A DNA stretch of 64,000 bases from Corydoras sp. C115 (GCA_019802505.1 JAFMOC010000265.1:476001-540000); one strand, 5' to 3'; shown: positions 21,739 to 33,002, numbered from the stretch's first letter. The notes: generated from the letters alone by a model not told the origin. Made by a program: numbers and translations.

Positions 21739-21815
21739 ACCAGTTGCCCCTGCTCTGAACCAGTTGCCCCATGCTCTGAACCAGTTGCCCCCTGCTCTGA
21801 ACCAGTTGCCCCCTG
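21457..21815 (+). repeat. 21-bp coding minisatellites
   Basis: Seven 21-bp units of the form GTTCCGGCGGAGCGGCCCGAG (21457-21603), then about five units of TTGCCCCTTGCTCCATGCCAG, then about five shorter units around TTGCCCCTGCTCTGAACCAG. Within the first array the units vary in a regular order. Confidence 0.9.
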
Positions 21816-22186
21816 CTCTGTGTCAATTGCCCTTTGTAGTCCCTCCAGCGCCTGAGCCCGCTGCCGCCCTGAATCGGCGTCCTCGCCGTCTCTGCGCCCT
21901 GAAGGGACCCCCGCGTCGCCATCACGCCCTGAGGCGACCTCTTCTGTGTCTCCGTCGTGCCCGGAGGCGGTCTCGCTGCCTCGGTGCCCGGATTTGGCCC
22001 CCACGGATTTCTAAGCGTCTTGGGACTGTCAGCACGCACCTCGGCCCACCTTATACACCCCAGGTACTGTCTGTCAGCCCACAGGGTCCGGGGCCCCCTA
22101 GTGCTCTATCCCTGAGCATTTCCTCGGCAGGCCCCCCTACAAGACTTTTTAGGGTGCCAGGAGGCACCCGTTGAGGAAGGGGTATC

Positions 22187-23238
22187 TGTTATGGTCGGTC
22201 ATGGAGGGGTGGTGCTTCCTGGGGTAGCCCCGCCCCTCATTTAGTCTGTTTGCAATTATGTATGCCTTGTCTTGTTGTCCACGAATATACCTCGTCAGTG
22301 TCATCTGTTTGTATTCTTAGTTATGCTTAGTTATGTTCACGTGTTGTGTTTAGTGTCATGTATGCATTGTCTGTCACCTGGTGTGTGTGTGTGTGTGTGT
22401 TCTCAGTCATGTTATGTTATGGTCCCGTTTTGCGTATTGTCAGGATTTATGTTCCCGAGTTGCGTTTTGAGTATTGTCATGCTGTGTTGTGTTTAGAGTA
22501 TTGTTATTGTCACGTGTTGTGTTTAGCCTTTGTCATGCTGTGTTATGGTCCCATGTTATGTTTAGTGTATTGTTATGCTTTGTTATGGTCACGTGCTGTC
22601 ATGTCATGCTTTGTTATTGTCACATGGTCACGGTTTGTTTTGGTCACATGGTGTGGGTTGGTCTGTGTTCACGCCCCTGTAATTATGCACACCTGGGTTC
22701 CTGATCACTGTTCCCTATTTAAGCAGCTCACGCCCGTCACTCCTGGCTAGATGGTCTTGATTTGTGCACCTACCCTTGTCATGCCTCGTCCACTCTGGCC
22801 CACACCCCTAGTCTCGCCTTGTTCCTAGTCTCGCCCTGTTCCTAGTCTCGCCTTGTTCTTATAGTCTCGCCCTGATCCTAGTCTCGCCTTGTTCTTAGTC
22901 TCGCCCTGTTCCTAGTCTCGCCCTGTTCTCTGTCCTGTTGGGCTGTGTTTGTGCCTCTGTTTACAGTTCTACGTCCCGCCTTTGTTCACCTGGTATTTAG
23001 CCACACTCCACCCTGCTCGACGCTGCGGATTGGAACACGGCCCCGCTGACGTAGGACACCGTGACGTCAGGCCCCAGCTCCGCAGCCGCTTGTGTATCCA
23101 CTGTGTTCTCCGTGTCTATGTTACGTTTACCTGTGTGTGGCTAAATAAACTCTGTTAACACCTAATCCCCGCCCCGACCTTGTCGTTCCGAGTAGCGGAT
23201 CCACCTACTTCTCACGGTTTCCTGGGTAAACCGTAACA
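22187..23238 (+). repeat. 3-prime LTR of the nested non-autonomous element
   Basis: 1052 bp, nearly identical to the 5-prime LTR apart from a deletion of about 38 bp in the TTATGGTCACGTG repeats and a few small indels. A purine-rich GAGGAAGGGG lies just before it, where a polypurine tract is expected. Confidence 0.9.
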
Positions 23239-24327
23239 CCGCTGGACTGCTTCAACCGCTCTCCATACCTGGGCATCCCTGGTCCCACATCGCACTGGAC
23301 TTTGTCACAGGACTACCGAACTCCAAGGGTAATACAGTCATCTTAACTATAATAGACCGCTTTTCGAAATCTGTTCGACTGATCGCTCTGTCCAACTTCC
23401 CTCTGCCTTAGAAACCGCCAAGTTATGCTTCGAGCAAGTCTTCCGGATATTCAGCATACCTATGGACATCGTCTCGGACCGGGGACCCCAATTCATCTCC
23501 CAGGTGTGGAGAGCCTTCCACAAGTTCTTCGGGACGGAGCTTTCACTGTCATCAGGTGGCCACCCACAGTCCAACAGGCAAGCTGAGAAAGCTAACCAAG
23601 TGGTGGAGACCACCCTGCGCTGCATTTCTGCCCAGCACTCTGAGCGCTGGAGCGAGAACCTGGCTTAGGTAGAATATGCTATTAACACGGCACGCAGCTC
23701 CGCCACTGGGAAGTCTCCATTCGAGGTTGCGCTGGGTTACCAACCCCCCCTGTTCACATCCGCTGTTGCCGCCGAACCTGGAAAAATACCCTGCTGGCGC
23801 TCCGCCAAGCCCAGGCCACGTCCGTCGCCGCCGCCAACTGAAGACGCCGCCTGGCCCCCAGTTACAGAGTGGGGCAACTCGTCTGGCTCTCCACAAGAAA
23901 CATACCCCTTAAGACGGAGTCTCGCAAACTGAGCCCTCGCTTCATCGGCCCCTTCCCCATCACCCGCATCATCGGCCCTGCAGCAGTCCGCCTTCACCTT
24001 CTCCGGTCCATGCGCATTCACCCCACCTTCCACGTCTCTCACATCAAGCCCATCATGCACTCTCCGCTCAACCCCCTGCCCTGCCAAGCCCCAGCCCCTC
24101 GCCTGATTGATGGGCAGCCCGCCTACACTGTCCACCGCCTGCTGGACTCCCGATGGCGTGGCCGGGGAATCCAGTTCCTGGTGGACTGGAAGGGGTACGG
24201 CCCGGAGGAGCGCTCCTGGGTTCCTCGGGCGGCCATCCTGGACCCGTCCCTCATTGCTGAATTCCACCGCCGCTTCCCGGACAAGCCATTTAGGGCACCG
24301 GGAGGCACCCGTTGGGGGGGGGGGTAA
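23239..24327 (+). pseudogene. pol of the gypsy chromovirus, part 2: integrase core and chromodomain
   Basis: Continues the integrase after the nested element. The core keeps Asp in ALDFVTGLP, Asp in VSDRGPQF and Glu in QAEKANQ. A frame break lies near 23400, and a TAG at 23666 replaces Trp in LA-stop-VEYAIN. A further frame change near 23790 precedes the frame 23869-24327, which holds the GPY-type module (RFIGPFPITRI, IHPTFHVSHIKP) and a chromodomain (FLVDWKGYGPEERSW). The TAA stop abuts the 3-prime LTR, and a run of ten G precedes it as polypurine tract. The usual Gly in GQxER is Arg here (NRQAEK). Confidence 0.88.
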
Positions 24328-24783
24328 TGTCACGGTTTGTTTTGATCACGTGGTGTGGGTTGGTTCTGTGTTCACGCCCCCGTAATCACGCACACCTGGG
24401 ATTAATTACGCTTTGGTTATTTATACCCTGCACGCCCTACCTTCACCGCCAGTTTGTCTTGTGCCACGCCTTTTGCCAAGCCTAGACACTACAAGCCCCG
24501 TCATTGAGATCACTGTATTCCTGTTGCCTCGTCCGTTGTGCTGTCCTGTGCTTTGTGTGTGTGTGCAGTTCGCCTCCCGCCGTCTACACTTCGTCAAGTC
24601 TACTCCACTACAGTCTCCCTGGTCGTTTGCACTCCACCCCGCTGACGTCATCACCACCCGCCTTGTGTTTGCCTCGTCCTGTGTTGTGTGTTCTCTGTAC
24701 CACGTTGCCTGTCTTGGAAAATAAACCCGTTGCTGACTATACCTCCGTTCAAGCTCGTCACTCCGAGTAGCGGATCCGTAACA
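24328..24783 (+). repeat. 3-prime LTR of the gypsy chromovirus
   Basis: 456 bp, matching 16404-16880 except for about nine substitutions and loss of 21 bp between GGATCCG and TAACA. Confidence 0.92.
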
Positions 24784-24788
24784 GGAGT

Positions 24789-25210
24789 AGGTTTATTCAC
24801 ACACTTCTAAATCAATTCACACAATTTACTTTTCAATCAATTACTGTTTATCATTCATATTTATCAACCTATGCCCAGATCAGGGATTATGCAATAGTAA
24901 CCATTTTATTATACTTCCATAAAGGAGCCAAAATACCAATCCATGCTTTCACCGTTTATCACCTTAGTGCAATTTCCCTATTAATTAATTAATTAATTAA
25001 TCAATCAATTAGATAGAATCCAGTCTGGGTTTCCCCATGTTAGATTATTGCAATGTTTTGTGAATATTCGCTATATGAAAATTAAGTTTTTCAGTTCATG
25101 ACATCATAAATAAATATGCATCTTTAAGCTTTTTCACTCTCTAACAGTGAAAATAGAGCAATATTGAAAAAGCAAAAAAACCAAAACATTTCAAACAATA
25201 AAGTGTATTT
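24789..25210. other. Unassigned interval
   Basis: AT-rich, with an (ATTA)n run at 24980-25000. No gene or repeat recognised. Confidence 0.5.
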
Positions 25211-25363
25211 CCATCCATCCATTATCTTCCGCTTTATCCTCTACTAGGGTCGCGGTGGGGTTCCCCATGTCCACCCAGGGGAGAATGTCTCGGGTGCTGG
25301 GCAGATACACCCAGGACAGGATCCCCAGTGGATGTGTTAAACACCAAGCTACCGTGCCACCAC
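25211..25363 (-). mobile_element. Internally deleted SINE
   Basis: The tail and adjoining body (to ACACCCAGGACAGGAT) join directly to a remnant of the head (CCCCAGTGGATGTGTTAA to ACCGTGCCACC). About 200 bp of the middle are missing. Confidence 0.8.
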
Positions 25364-26366
25364 CCTAGACCTTTTTATACTTTGTATCATTCTATATTTA
25401 GTGTGTTTTTTTATCTGTACCAACCTAAAATGTCTAGTAGAATTTTATAAAGGAACAAGCTGGTATTGTGTCACATGGTGATGAACCCCCCAATTCAGGG
25501 AACTTTCCAACCCATCTGGATTTGATAAAGAGAATGACATCATCACCAAGGAAGTGAACAGCTGCAGACATAAAGGCTCTATAAGCTATGTCTCACTCAT
25601 GGTGGATAAGTAAACATACTGGACATAAGAGCAGTAAATATGGTCCTGTGATTGGTTACCTAAAAAAGGTTAGTTAAATTAGTTCAATAGGTCTTATATA
25701 TACATTTATATAAGATATACATTTATCCAGTAAACAGATGATGGAACCAGGGGGTGGAGAAAACAAACAGGTGGGAGGAGAAGCGATCTCCACAGTGATA
25801 AGGGGAACGGTCGGGAGCATCCAAGTGTAAACATATGCTGATGCGACGTCCTATGTGAAGTTTAAGGTCTAGCAATGTCCACCAGCGACAAGGATGAACA
25901 GAAGCCAGTGCCTTAAATAAGTAAAATAAGTAACTTATTAAACATTAAAATAACTTATAAAAAATATTGAAATAAGTAAACATCACAGGGTGGGTTGGAC
26001 GGGCAAATCCCACCATTTGTCTGCAGATCAATGGTCCGTGGTCCTGTCCGGAACTTAATAAAGGAATAACATGTTTTTTAGTGCAAAGACACAGTGAACA
26101 CACATGCACAAAAAGACACAACTTATTTTATATGATGATCAGACGGACAGGGACAGAAGAGACGAGAATATATAGAAAAATGGAAAATCATGAGACAAAC
26201 GAACACAGCTAAAGTTAATGAAATGAGACAAAACTTAACCAAAGAGGGACTAATAACATGAAGAGCGGACCAGACAGGACAAAACCAAGGAATAAATCCT
26301 GCATCCCATTACACAATGGTCCAATCAAACTATTAAATGTTTGAAAACGCTCTTAGTTTGTTAAGA
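25364..26366. other. Unassigned interval
   Basis: No gene. The stretch 25740-26280 is richer in GC and in GGACAG-type words than its surroundings and may be an unrecognised transposon relic, but no ends could be defined. Confidence 0.4.
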
Positions 26367-26371
26367 CACAA

Positions 26372-26953
26372 TGTAGCTTCCTCAGATTCAAAGTCGACAG
26401 CACAAATATTCTTTCCAATACTGATTAGGTTTATTCTTGAGTATGCACCTTAACTTTGTACATAATCTTACACCCAACCGTAAGAACTGTAACATAAATC
26501 AAATAAACAATTATACAATGAGCAATTTACATATTGTAGACTATTAATCTTAAGACTGATCCTTTGTTGGTTTTATCACACGAATTTACATCTTGATTTA
26601 GAACCGTAATTACATATCAATTCACTCTAATGCTAGAAAAGGTAATAAACATAATTGGTATATTAACAGAACACAAACCTCATTGGCTGCATGAAATATC
26701 TAAGGAGAGCTATGGTCACGTTGTACCCTGCTGGTCTTAACTTTCCGAATGACTCTTTGGAACTAACTTTGCTAACTTTGGAACCTTTGTAACGTGGTAA
26801 CCGCGGTAATTAGCAGTGTAACCATGGAAAAGAACATTGTCAATGTTCTTAGAAGAACAGAAGTTCTATCCACAAGTTCTATTATACACTATTATACAAT
26901 TTTACAAACTTTAAACCGATTAAGAATATAAACTGCTTAAGTAGGCAGTTACA
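26372..26953 (-). repeat. 3-prime LTR of the BEL/Pao element
   Basis: 582 bp. In minus sense it runs TGTAACTGCC to GAAGCTACA and holds CAAGAATAAACC as a poly-A signal near its end. Its outer 92 bp (26372-26463) recur inverted at 29205-29296. Confidence 0.85.
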
Positions 26954-27081
26954 CTCCCACCAAAATCTATGATTTTAAATCATGAAATGAAATTATACCA
27001 AGCAGATTATTTTACAATACTAGCTTGGTGTTGAATTCGCATGAATTTACAACTATAAAGTGAAGATGAAGATGATGGTCT

Positions 27082-29204
27082 TCACTCTGCTTCTAGTAAT
27101 GTCACCGTCTTATGGATAGGCCTCTCCAGATAAATTGGTTTGGAAACATGCCTTCCCTTCTTATCCAGGTTGGAATCGCTGATGCACAATTTCACCTTTC
27201 TCACTCTACCGTCTCTTGCTGGATACACTTCAACGACCCTTGCCAATTTCCACAGGTCACGAGATGTAGCGTCTTCTTGCAGAAGGACGATATTGTTAAC
27301 CTTTGCATCTCTGCGATCCTTTATCCACTTCTGTCTTGGTTGAAGGTTCAGGAGATACTCTTTCTTCCACCGACTCCAGAAGAGATTGGCCAAGAATTCT
27401 TGGAGCCAACGTTCCCACTGAGGTTGCAAATCATCGGGTGAAGTATTGTCCCAACACGGTTGCAGCAGGATCTGCTTTCCCAATGGTCCTCTGAGGTCAA
27501 GTGGTTTCTCCCTGACAACCACTCTAAACTCGTCAGGAGCCATGCACCACTGCGCTCCAAGAGCTCTTTCTATTTGAGATTCTCCTAATGTCATATCCTT
27601 GGTTGTAGTAGCTTCAGCAAATTCTTTCTTGGGAATGGTGTAGAGGACTTCTCTGCTATTGGAAACGAGCTTGTGAAGTCGTAGGTTGCCTGCAAAGTTC
27701 TCTGGCTTCTTTCACAAGATTCCCATTCTCCCACCAAGGGAATCGAAAATAATCTTGGTCTTCTGTTTTCATATGGAACTGGTGAAACATGCGCTCTATG
27801 TCACTTCTTCGGAAGCGAAACAAAACTCCCACCAAGGCATTCGTTAGATCTGGACCGGTTAAAAGATAAACATTCAAAGAGGTTCCTTGGAACTTGGCAG
27901 AATACACTTCACTTGTAAGATCTGAGGGAGACTGAAGATCTGGTACCACTTTCTTCACTACCACTTGGTGGCTTACTCCCATACTATCTCCATAGTTGAG
28001 ACATGGATTACCACAGCCTACTACAATCCATCCCAAATCCGTTTGCAGTGCAAAGGGTTGGTTTCTTTCACCAGCCACTACTCGTTTTGGTAGTAAAGCT
28101 TGAGGACAGTTGCTGCCTATTAAAAGGCCAACTTCACAGCTTTGCTGAGGGGCAATCTCATCTGCAATATGTTCCAGATGAGTCCATAACCTTACTTTCT
28201 CCGGTGTAAGAATATGATTTCTATTTGCCGGCAGAATTTCTCTGGAATAAGTCGCAGGAAGTGGTATTATCTCGTCTGAATAGAGCCCTCTTACTTGTAA
28301 ACCAGTCATCATCTTGCAGGACACAATGCTATTTGTTGAAGATAGCGTGGTAATACTCAGCTGAACTGGTTCACTCCTTACGTTGAGTGCCCTTGCGGTC
28401 TCCTCCAGTATAAATGTCGTATCACTCTGTGTATCCAGAAGTGCGTACACAAGAACTTCACGATATGGTTCAGCCGCAGCAGAGACCCACACTGGAATTA
28501 TTGTAGATGCATGGGTGTGGCTGCCACTCTGGATCACCGTATGTACTATGGCTCCACATGTACTTGTAGATGTACTTGGTTGATCTTGTAGGTTTTCTGG
28601 CCTTTCATCCTTTGGCTTGTCTTTGTATTTTGCTTCGTCAGCCTTTACTACTTGCGTTCTTTCTTGCTTGCGTTCTTCTTTAGTAAGATTATCATGAAGG
28701 CAAGTTGGATGACCCTTCTCGCATGTCTTGCAGATATTTCTCTCACTGCAGTTCTTGGAACGATGACCCCATTTCAAGCAACCGAAGCACAACCTTTTCT
28801 CCTGGACAAACTTGACTCTTTCTGTGATTGTCTTCTTCATAAACTTACGGCAATCTGGTAGGCTGTGTCCTGCTTTCTCACAGAAGACACAGTCTTTGAT
28901 GGTGGCGTTCTCATCTGAATTCGTTATTAAAGTATTTGCTCCTGCTCTATTACTTATACCCTTACCTTTTTCTCCTTCACGTGGATTTGGTGTAGGGAAA
29001 GATGTCATTGGGTTACAAACGATTTTGGCTTCACGTGTTAGAAACTGTACAAACTGGCTGAAGCTTGGAAATTTTGTACCTTGTTCTTGTAATTTTATGA
29101 CTTTCCGTTTCCATCTCAAGATCAACCAATCTGGAAGTTTAGTGAGTATCTTTCTGTTTTCGCTGCAACTGTTAAGCGCTTCGAGATCTTCAATCTGATC
29201 AACC
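27082..29204 (-). pseudogene. BEL/Pao gag-pol remnant
   Basis: Reading leftward from 29204: internal gag (MVDQIEDLEALNSC) without its N-terminal part, then zinc knuckles (CVFCEKAGHSLPDC, CFGCLKWGHRSKNC, CKTCEKGHPTCLH), then an aspartic protease (YALLDTQSDTTFI) and the pre-RT linker (LLIGSNCPQALLP, DLGWIVVG). RT ends after FRFPWWENGNL, so the catalytic YVDD region is absent. After a frame change near 27650 come an RT-to-RNase-H linker (ERALGAQWCMAPDEF) and, after a second deletion, the C-terminal domain found in BEL polyproteins (WSRWKKEYLL, LLQEDATSRDLWKLARV, RPIHKTVTLLE). RNase H and the integrase core are missing. Motif order is the evidence for the family. Confidence 0.87.
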
Positions 29205-29578
29205 ATGTACAAAGTTAAGGTGCATACTCAAGAATAAACCTAATCAGTATTGGAAAGAATATTTGTGCTGTCGACTTTGAATCTGAGGAAGCTACAGTAA
29301 GAACTCATTGGCTGCATGAAATATCTAAGGAGAGCTATGGTCACGTTGTACCCTGCTGGTCTTAACTTTCCGAATGACTCTTTGGAACTAACTTTGCTAA
29401 CTTTGGAACCTTTGTAACGTGGTAACCGCGGTAATTAGCAGTGTAACCATGGAAAAGAACATTGTCAATGTTCTTAGAAGAACAGAAATTCTATCCACAA
29501 GTTCTATTATACACTATTATACAATTTTACAAACTTTAAACCAACTAAGAATATAAACTGCTTAAGTAGGCAGTTACA
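29205..29578 (-). repeat. 5-prime LTR of the BEL/Pao element, deleted and partly inverted
   Basis: 29306-29578 matches 26681-26953. The next bases, GTAAGAACT, match 26480-26488, so about 190 bp are missing. Then 29205-29296 is a perfect inverted copy of 26372-26463. The poly-A signal is therefore on the wrong strand in this LTR. Confidence 0.88.
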
Positions 29579-29675
29579 CACAATGTACAATTAGCAATTG
29601 TGTATCTTCTATTTTGGAAATGTGAATTTTTACACAACAAATATAATACAGCAATCTTGTTTAGTTTAATCTCAT

Positions 29676-29790
29676 CTCATTATCTATCTTCATATTCTCC
29701 ATGTCTAGGGGAGAAAGTTTTGAGCACTGGGCAGATACACAAAGGACAGTGAGCCAATCTATCACTGGGCAGGCACTTACTCACACACAA
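29676..29790 (-). mobile_element. SINE tail fragment
   Basis: CTCATTATCTATC through ACTTACTCACACAC, diverged, with no head. Confidence 0.7.
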
Positions 29791-29958
29791 GGAAGATGAA
29801 TCCCCCACTGAGTCTTGGTCCTTTTTCTTGCCACTGTCACTTCGGCTTGCTCTTTGGGGGTTTAAAGGCTTTTCATTCTGTAAAGCTGCTTTGTGACAAT
29901 GCACTGTTGTAAAAAGCACTATATAAATAAATTACTTAAACTTGAACTTGAACTTAAA
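29791..29958 (+). mobile_element. LINE/SINE-type 3-prime tail
   Basis: The sequence TGCCACTGTCACTTC, GTAAAGCTGCTTTGTGAC, GTAAAAAGC, CTATATAAATAA and a TTGAAC run is the end of a common fish retroposon, recalled from memory. The clade is not certain. Confidence 0.5.
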
Positions 29959-30333
29959 TCAGTACTCAAATTAAGAATTGTTATAATTGTGCTCTTGTGA
30001 GTACAGAAACGCAAATTGAAACTTTGCATTAGGGCGCCATGGAGGCGTCATTAACGCTGGCTGCAGTAATTCATTCAGAATTGACATCAAAGGCTTTTCT
30101 GAGTTTGAAAGGAGCTCTGGTATGTACAGGAGACAGGAATCATCATCTTACATAATGATACATCCGCAGCCATTAGGAGGTACAGAGTAAGTGCACTCCC
30201 TGAATATGCTCACCACTCCATCTGCCCGCATTTGTTTTTTGGATGCAGCTGCATTACACAGGGTGATTTGCTTACCACCAACAAGGCTTATGATGCAAAG
30301 CTTGTGTCTGATTTTTCTTTGGATATAAGCTTT
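29959..30333. other. Non-repetitive interval, candidate conserved noncoding sequence
   Basis: No repeat is recognised. Complexity is higher than in neighbouring spacers, with words such as CATTAACGCTGGCTGC, TAATGATACATCCGC and TGCAGCTGCATTA. It has no coding frame. The status as a regulatory element is inference. Confidence 0.3.
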
Positions 30334-30345
30334 ACATTAGGAACA

Positions 30346-30691
30346 TTCATTCATTATCTCCCGCTTTATCGCGGGAGATAATGTCGCGGTGGGGTTCCCC
30401 ATGCCCATCCAGGGGAGAACGTTTCGGGCACTGGGCAGATAGACCCAGGACAGGGCGCCAATCCATCGCTGGGCACACACTCACTCACACAGACACACTC
30501 TATATGGGGCAATTTTGCAGAATTCAATTTACTTGATCCATGTTTTTGGACTGTGGGAGGAAACCGGAGAACCCGGTGGAAACCCATGCGGACACAGGGA
30601 GAACATGGAAACTCCACCCAGATGGGGATTCAAACTGGGAATCCCTAGCGCTGAGAGGCGAACGTGATAACCACTAAGCCACTGTGCCGCC
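30346..30691 (-). mobile_element. SINE with perfect target duplication and a tail hairpin
   Basis: Direct repeat ACATTAGGAACA at 30334-30345 and 30692-30703. The body and head are complete. In the tail, the usual CTCTATTAGGG is replaced by an inverted copy of the preceding CATTATCTCCCGC, making a 13-bp hairpin (30352-30383). Confidence 0.92.
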
Positions 30692-30703
30692 ACATTAGGA
30701 ACA

Positions 30704-31161
30704 GTGACTTGAAAATACAACTTTGTGGAGACCTAACTATTAATATCTCCTTGGATGTTCCTTTATTAGCCTCATTAATATCCTCTCTTTTAAAAAGGCT
30801 TTTCACTTGAGTGAGTGTGTCTGTCGAGCAATTTAGGTAAAAGAGTGTGATGTCAGAAAGTAATGGCTGATGAAAAGGCATGGTTTGCAGTATTCTGGTT
30901 CCATCTCACACAGATGGTGTTGTGTGTTTGGTCCACACCATAGTTGTAACTGAGGACATAACCTAGGACAACAATACTTTATTTTATGTACTAATTAGGT
31001 AATTTTTCAGAAAAATTAAAAACATAAATACATGACCCAGATCTAATTGCAGGTTATTAAAAATAATGTAAAACATTATTCAATCAGTAAAACAGCTTTA
31101 ATAGCAATATATACATACACACGTATAACAATATAAGTATATACATATATAGAGCATTGAC
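30704..31161. other. Unassigned interval
   Basis: AT-rich, with no gene or repeat recognised. Confidence 0.5.
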
Positions 31162-31466
31162 AGGTGGACATGCCACTGTGCCACCCATATATGGCACGGT
31201 GACGTAGTGGTTAGCACGTCTGCCTCTCCGTGATGGGGATCCAGGTTCTAATCCCAATGTGGGAGGAGTTTCCATGTTCTCCCTGTACGTGTGGGTTTCC
31301 TCCGGGTTCTCCGGTTTTCTCCCACAGTCAAATAACATGGATTCAAAGTGAAGTGAATGCTCTAAATTACCCCATACATTTTGTGTTTGTGTGTGGGTGT
31401 CTGTGTGAGTGAGTGTGCCCAGCAATAGAATGGTGTCCTGTCTTGGGCGTATCTGCCCAGTGCCTT
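31162..31466 (+). mobile_element. SINE with opposed head fragment
   Basis: A short minus-strand head remnant (GTGGACATGCCACTGTGCCACCC, 31164-31186) abuts a plus-strand copy (31190-31466) that keeps a box-A-like TGACGTAGTGGTTAGC but has lost the tail after GTATCTGCCCAGTGCC. Confidence 0.8.
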
Positions 31467-32567
31467 ATATACATATAAAGAACGAGAGAGATAATAAAGT
31501 CCATAGTTTATTGAGTTCATGTCATTATACTATAAAATATAATATGTATAGTATAGTATGTTAAAAATGTCAAAAGAGGAATATTCAATAGTGTATTAAG
31601 AAAATTTAATAGTGTATTTAATAATACATGGTCTTAAAATTAGTAGGCATTACAGACCCAACCACATGAGACAGACAGCATGTGTACATATTGCATACTA
31701 TACTAGACAATACCTTCCAAACAAAACAGAAACAAACAGAAGGAGATGCACTGATCTTGCTCTTACTGAACAAGTGTAGCAAAGTTTTCCTCGGAGAGCG
31801 CGCACACTCTACAGAGAATGAATGGCACTATGCTCCAACAATACCCAGTTGCAGGATAGCCAACATGATCAAAACAGCCGCCAAGCCAAGTCAGTAAGCC
31901 ACGCACGTAACATACTGTAACTGAGGCAACTGATATTATTACTTTAGATGCAAATGTCAGTGTGCGAATCACAGGTACATCTGAGACATCTCACGCCACT
32001 AAGGGTTATATATATATTTTTAGTCCATTTCACTACTGCATACTAGGATTTGTCTCATTAAAACATAAAATTTGATGTAAACTTAAATACCTTTCCTATA
32101 AAACTTAGTGTCCTTATGGATCCTACAAATTAAACTGTATAAAAATACAATAAATGACAAGAAGATGTGGAAAAATATTACCAATTGAGTCCATGATAAG
32201 CTTTGAAAAAATAAGGACTCCTGGTATTGAGAAAAATATAATAAAAGTGTACTGGATACAAATCTCATCAATTACTTATCAATTTTCCAAAAAAAAAAGT
32301 TTAACCTTGTTATAACCTTTTATTAAACTATTAAAAGGTTACATCCCAATTAAAGAAAATGCTGTAATTAGAAAATTAAATTTTGTTGTATCTGTTAAAT
32401 AGCTATAACATATCTACAGCAAAAAGAATTACAAATTGTTGCTTCAAGCTCTGTGATAATACTTTGGGGAAGGTCCTTTTTTTGTCATAGAATAGATAGA
32501 AATGGTATTTCCAACCAATGACGAATTTGTGCCTGGAGTTATATATGTCATGAATTAGGCACATCAG

Positions 32568-32569
<2 letters not shown>
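31467..32569. other. Unassigned interval
   Basis: AT-rich, with short TA-rich words near 31530-31560. No gene supported. Confidence 0.5.

Positions 32570-32625
<56 letters not shown>
32570..32625. repeat. (AC)n microsatellite
   Basis: About 27 uninterrupted AC units. Confidence 0.97.
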
Positions 32626-32626
<1 letters not shown>

Positions 32627-32861
32627 CTTGTCGGGAGAAGTGATGAATGACATGACTAATTCTTGCAGTGATTTATGGGCATAAACGGATCATGCATACT
32701 TGTTGTGTATCTTACTTTTGGACTGTATCATGTTTTTTTCAAACTCATAGAATAAATACTATAATAGAATTAATATAAGTAAAATGCAAGTAGTGTCGTA
32801 AACATTGAATTTTAAATCATTTCAACCACACTTTCAAACATTTCTATACTGAGTGATTCAT

Positions 32862-32923
32862 TCTCTCCCATAATCCAAAAACATAGATTTAAGGTAAATT
32901 CAATGCTCTGAATTGTCCCCATA

Positions 32924-33002
<79 letters not shown>

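Larger units (their letters stand above)
20042..23238 (+). mobile_element. Non-autonomous Ty3/gypsy-related LTR element nested in the integrase gene
   Basis: LTRs at 20042-21134 and 22187-23238 (TGTTATGG to CCGTAACA) flank only about 1050 bp. The target duplication is CCGTT (20037-20041) against CCGCT (23239-23243), one mismatch. The host integrase resumes exactly after it. No protease, RT or integrase is present. The LTR ends (CCGAGTAGCGGATCC, CCGTAACA), the gag start and the last codons (RLFRVPGGTR versus host PFRAPGGTR) match the host element, so it is probably mobilised by that family's proteins. Confidence 0.9.
16404..24783 (+). mobile_element. Ty3/gypsy chromovirus, complete ends, interrupted by a nested element
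   Basis: LTRs at 16404-16880 and 24328-24783 start TGTCACGG and end CCGTAACA. The 5-bp duplication GGAGT flanks the element (16399-16403 and 24784-24788). Gag and pol are recognisable but carry several frameshifts and stops. A 3.2 kb non-autonomous element (20042-23238) splits the integrase. About nine substitutions plus a 21-bp deletion separate the LTRs by eye, so the insertion is fairly young while the coding region is dead. Confidence 0.92.
26372..29578 (-). mobile_element. BEL/Pao LTR retrotransposon, internally deleted
   Basis: The 5-bp duplication CACAA flanks it (26367-26371 and 29579-29583). In minus sense both LTRs start TGTAACTGCC. The 3-prime LTR (26372-26953) is whole. The 5-prime LTR (29205-29578) is rearranged. 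Between them is one fused gag-pol remnant lacking the catalytic parts of RT and integrase, so it is a non-autonomous deletion form. About three substitutions in the 273 bp shared by the LTRs indicate a young copy. Confidence 0.88.
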
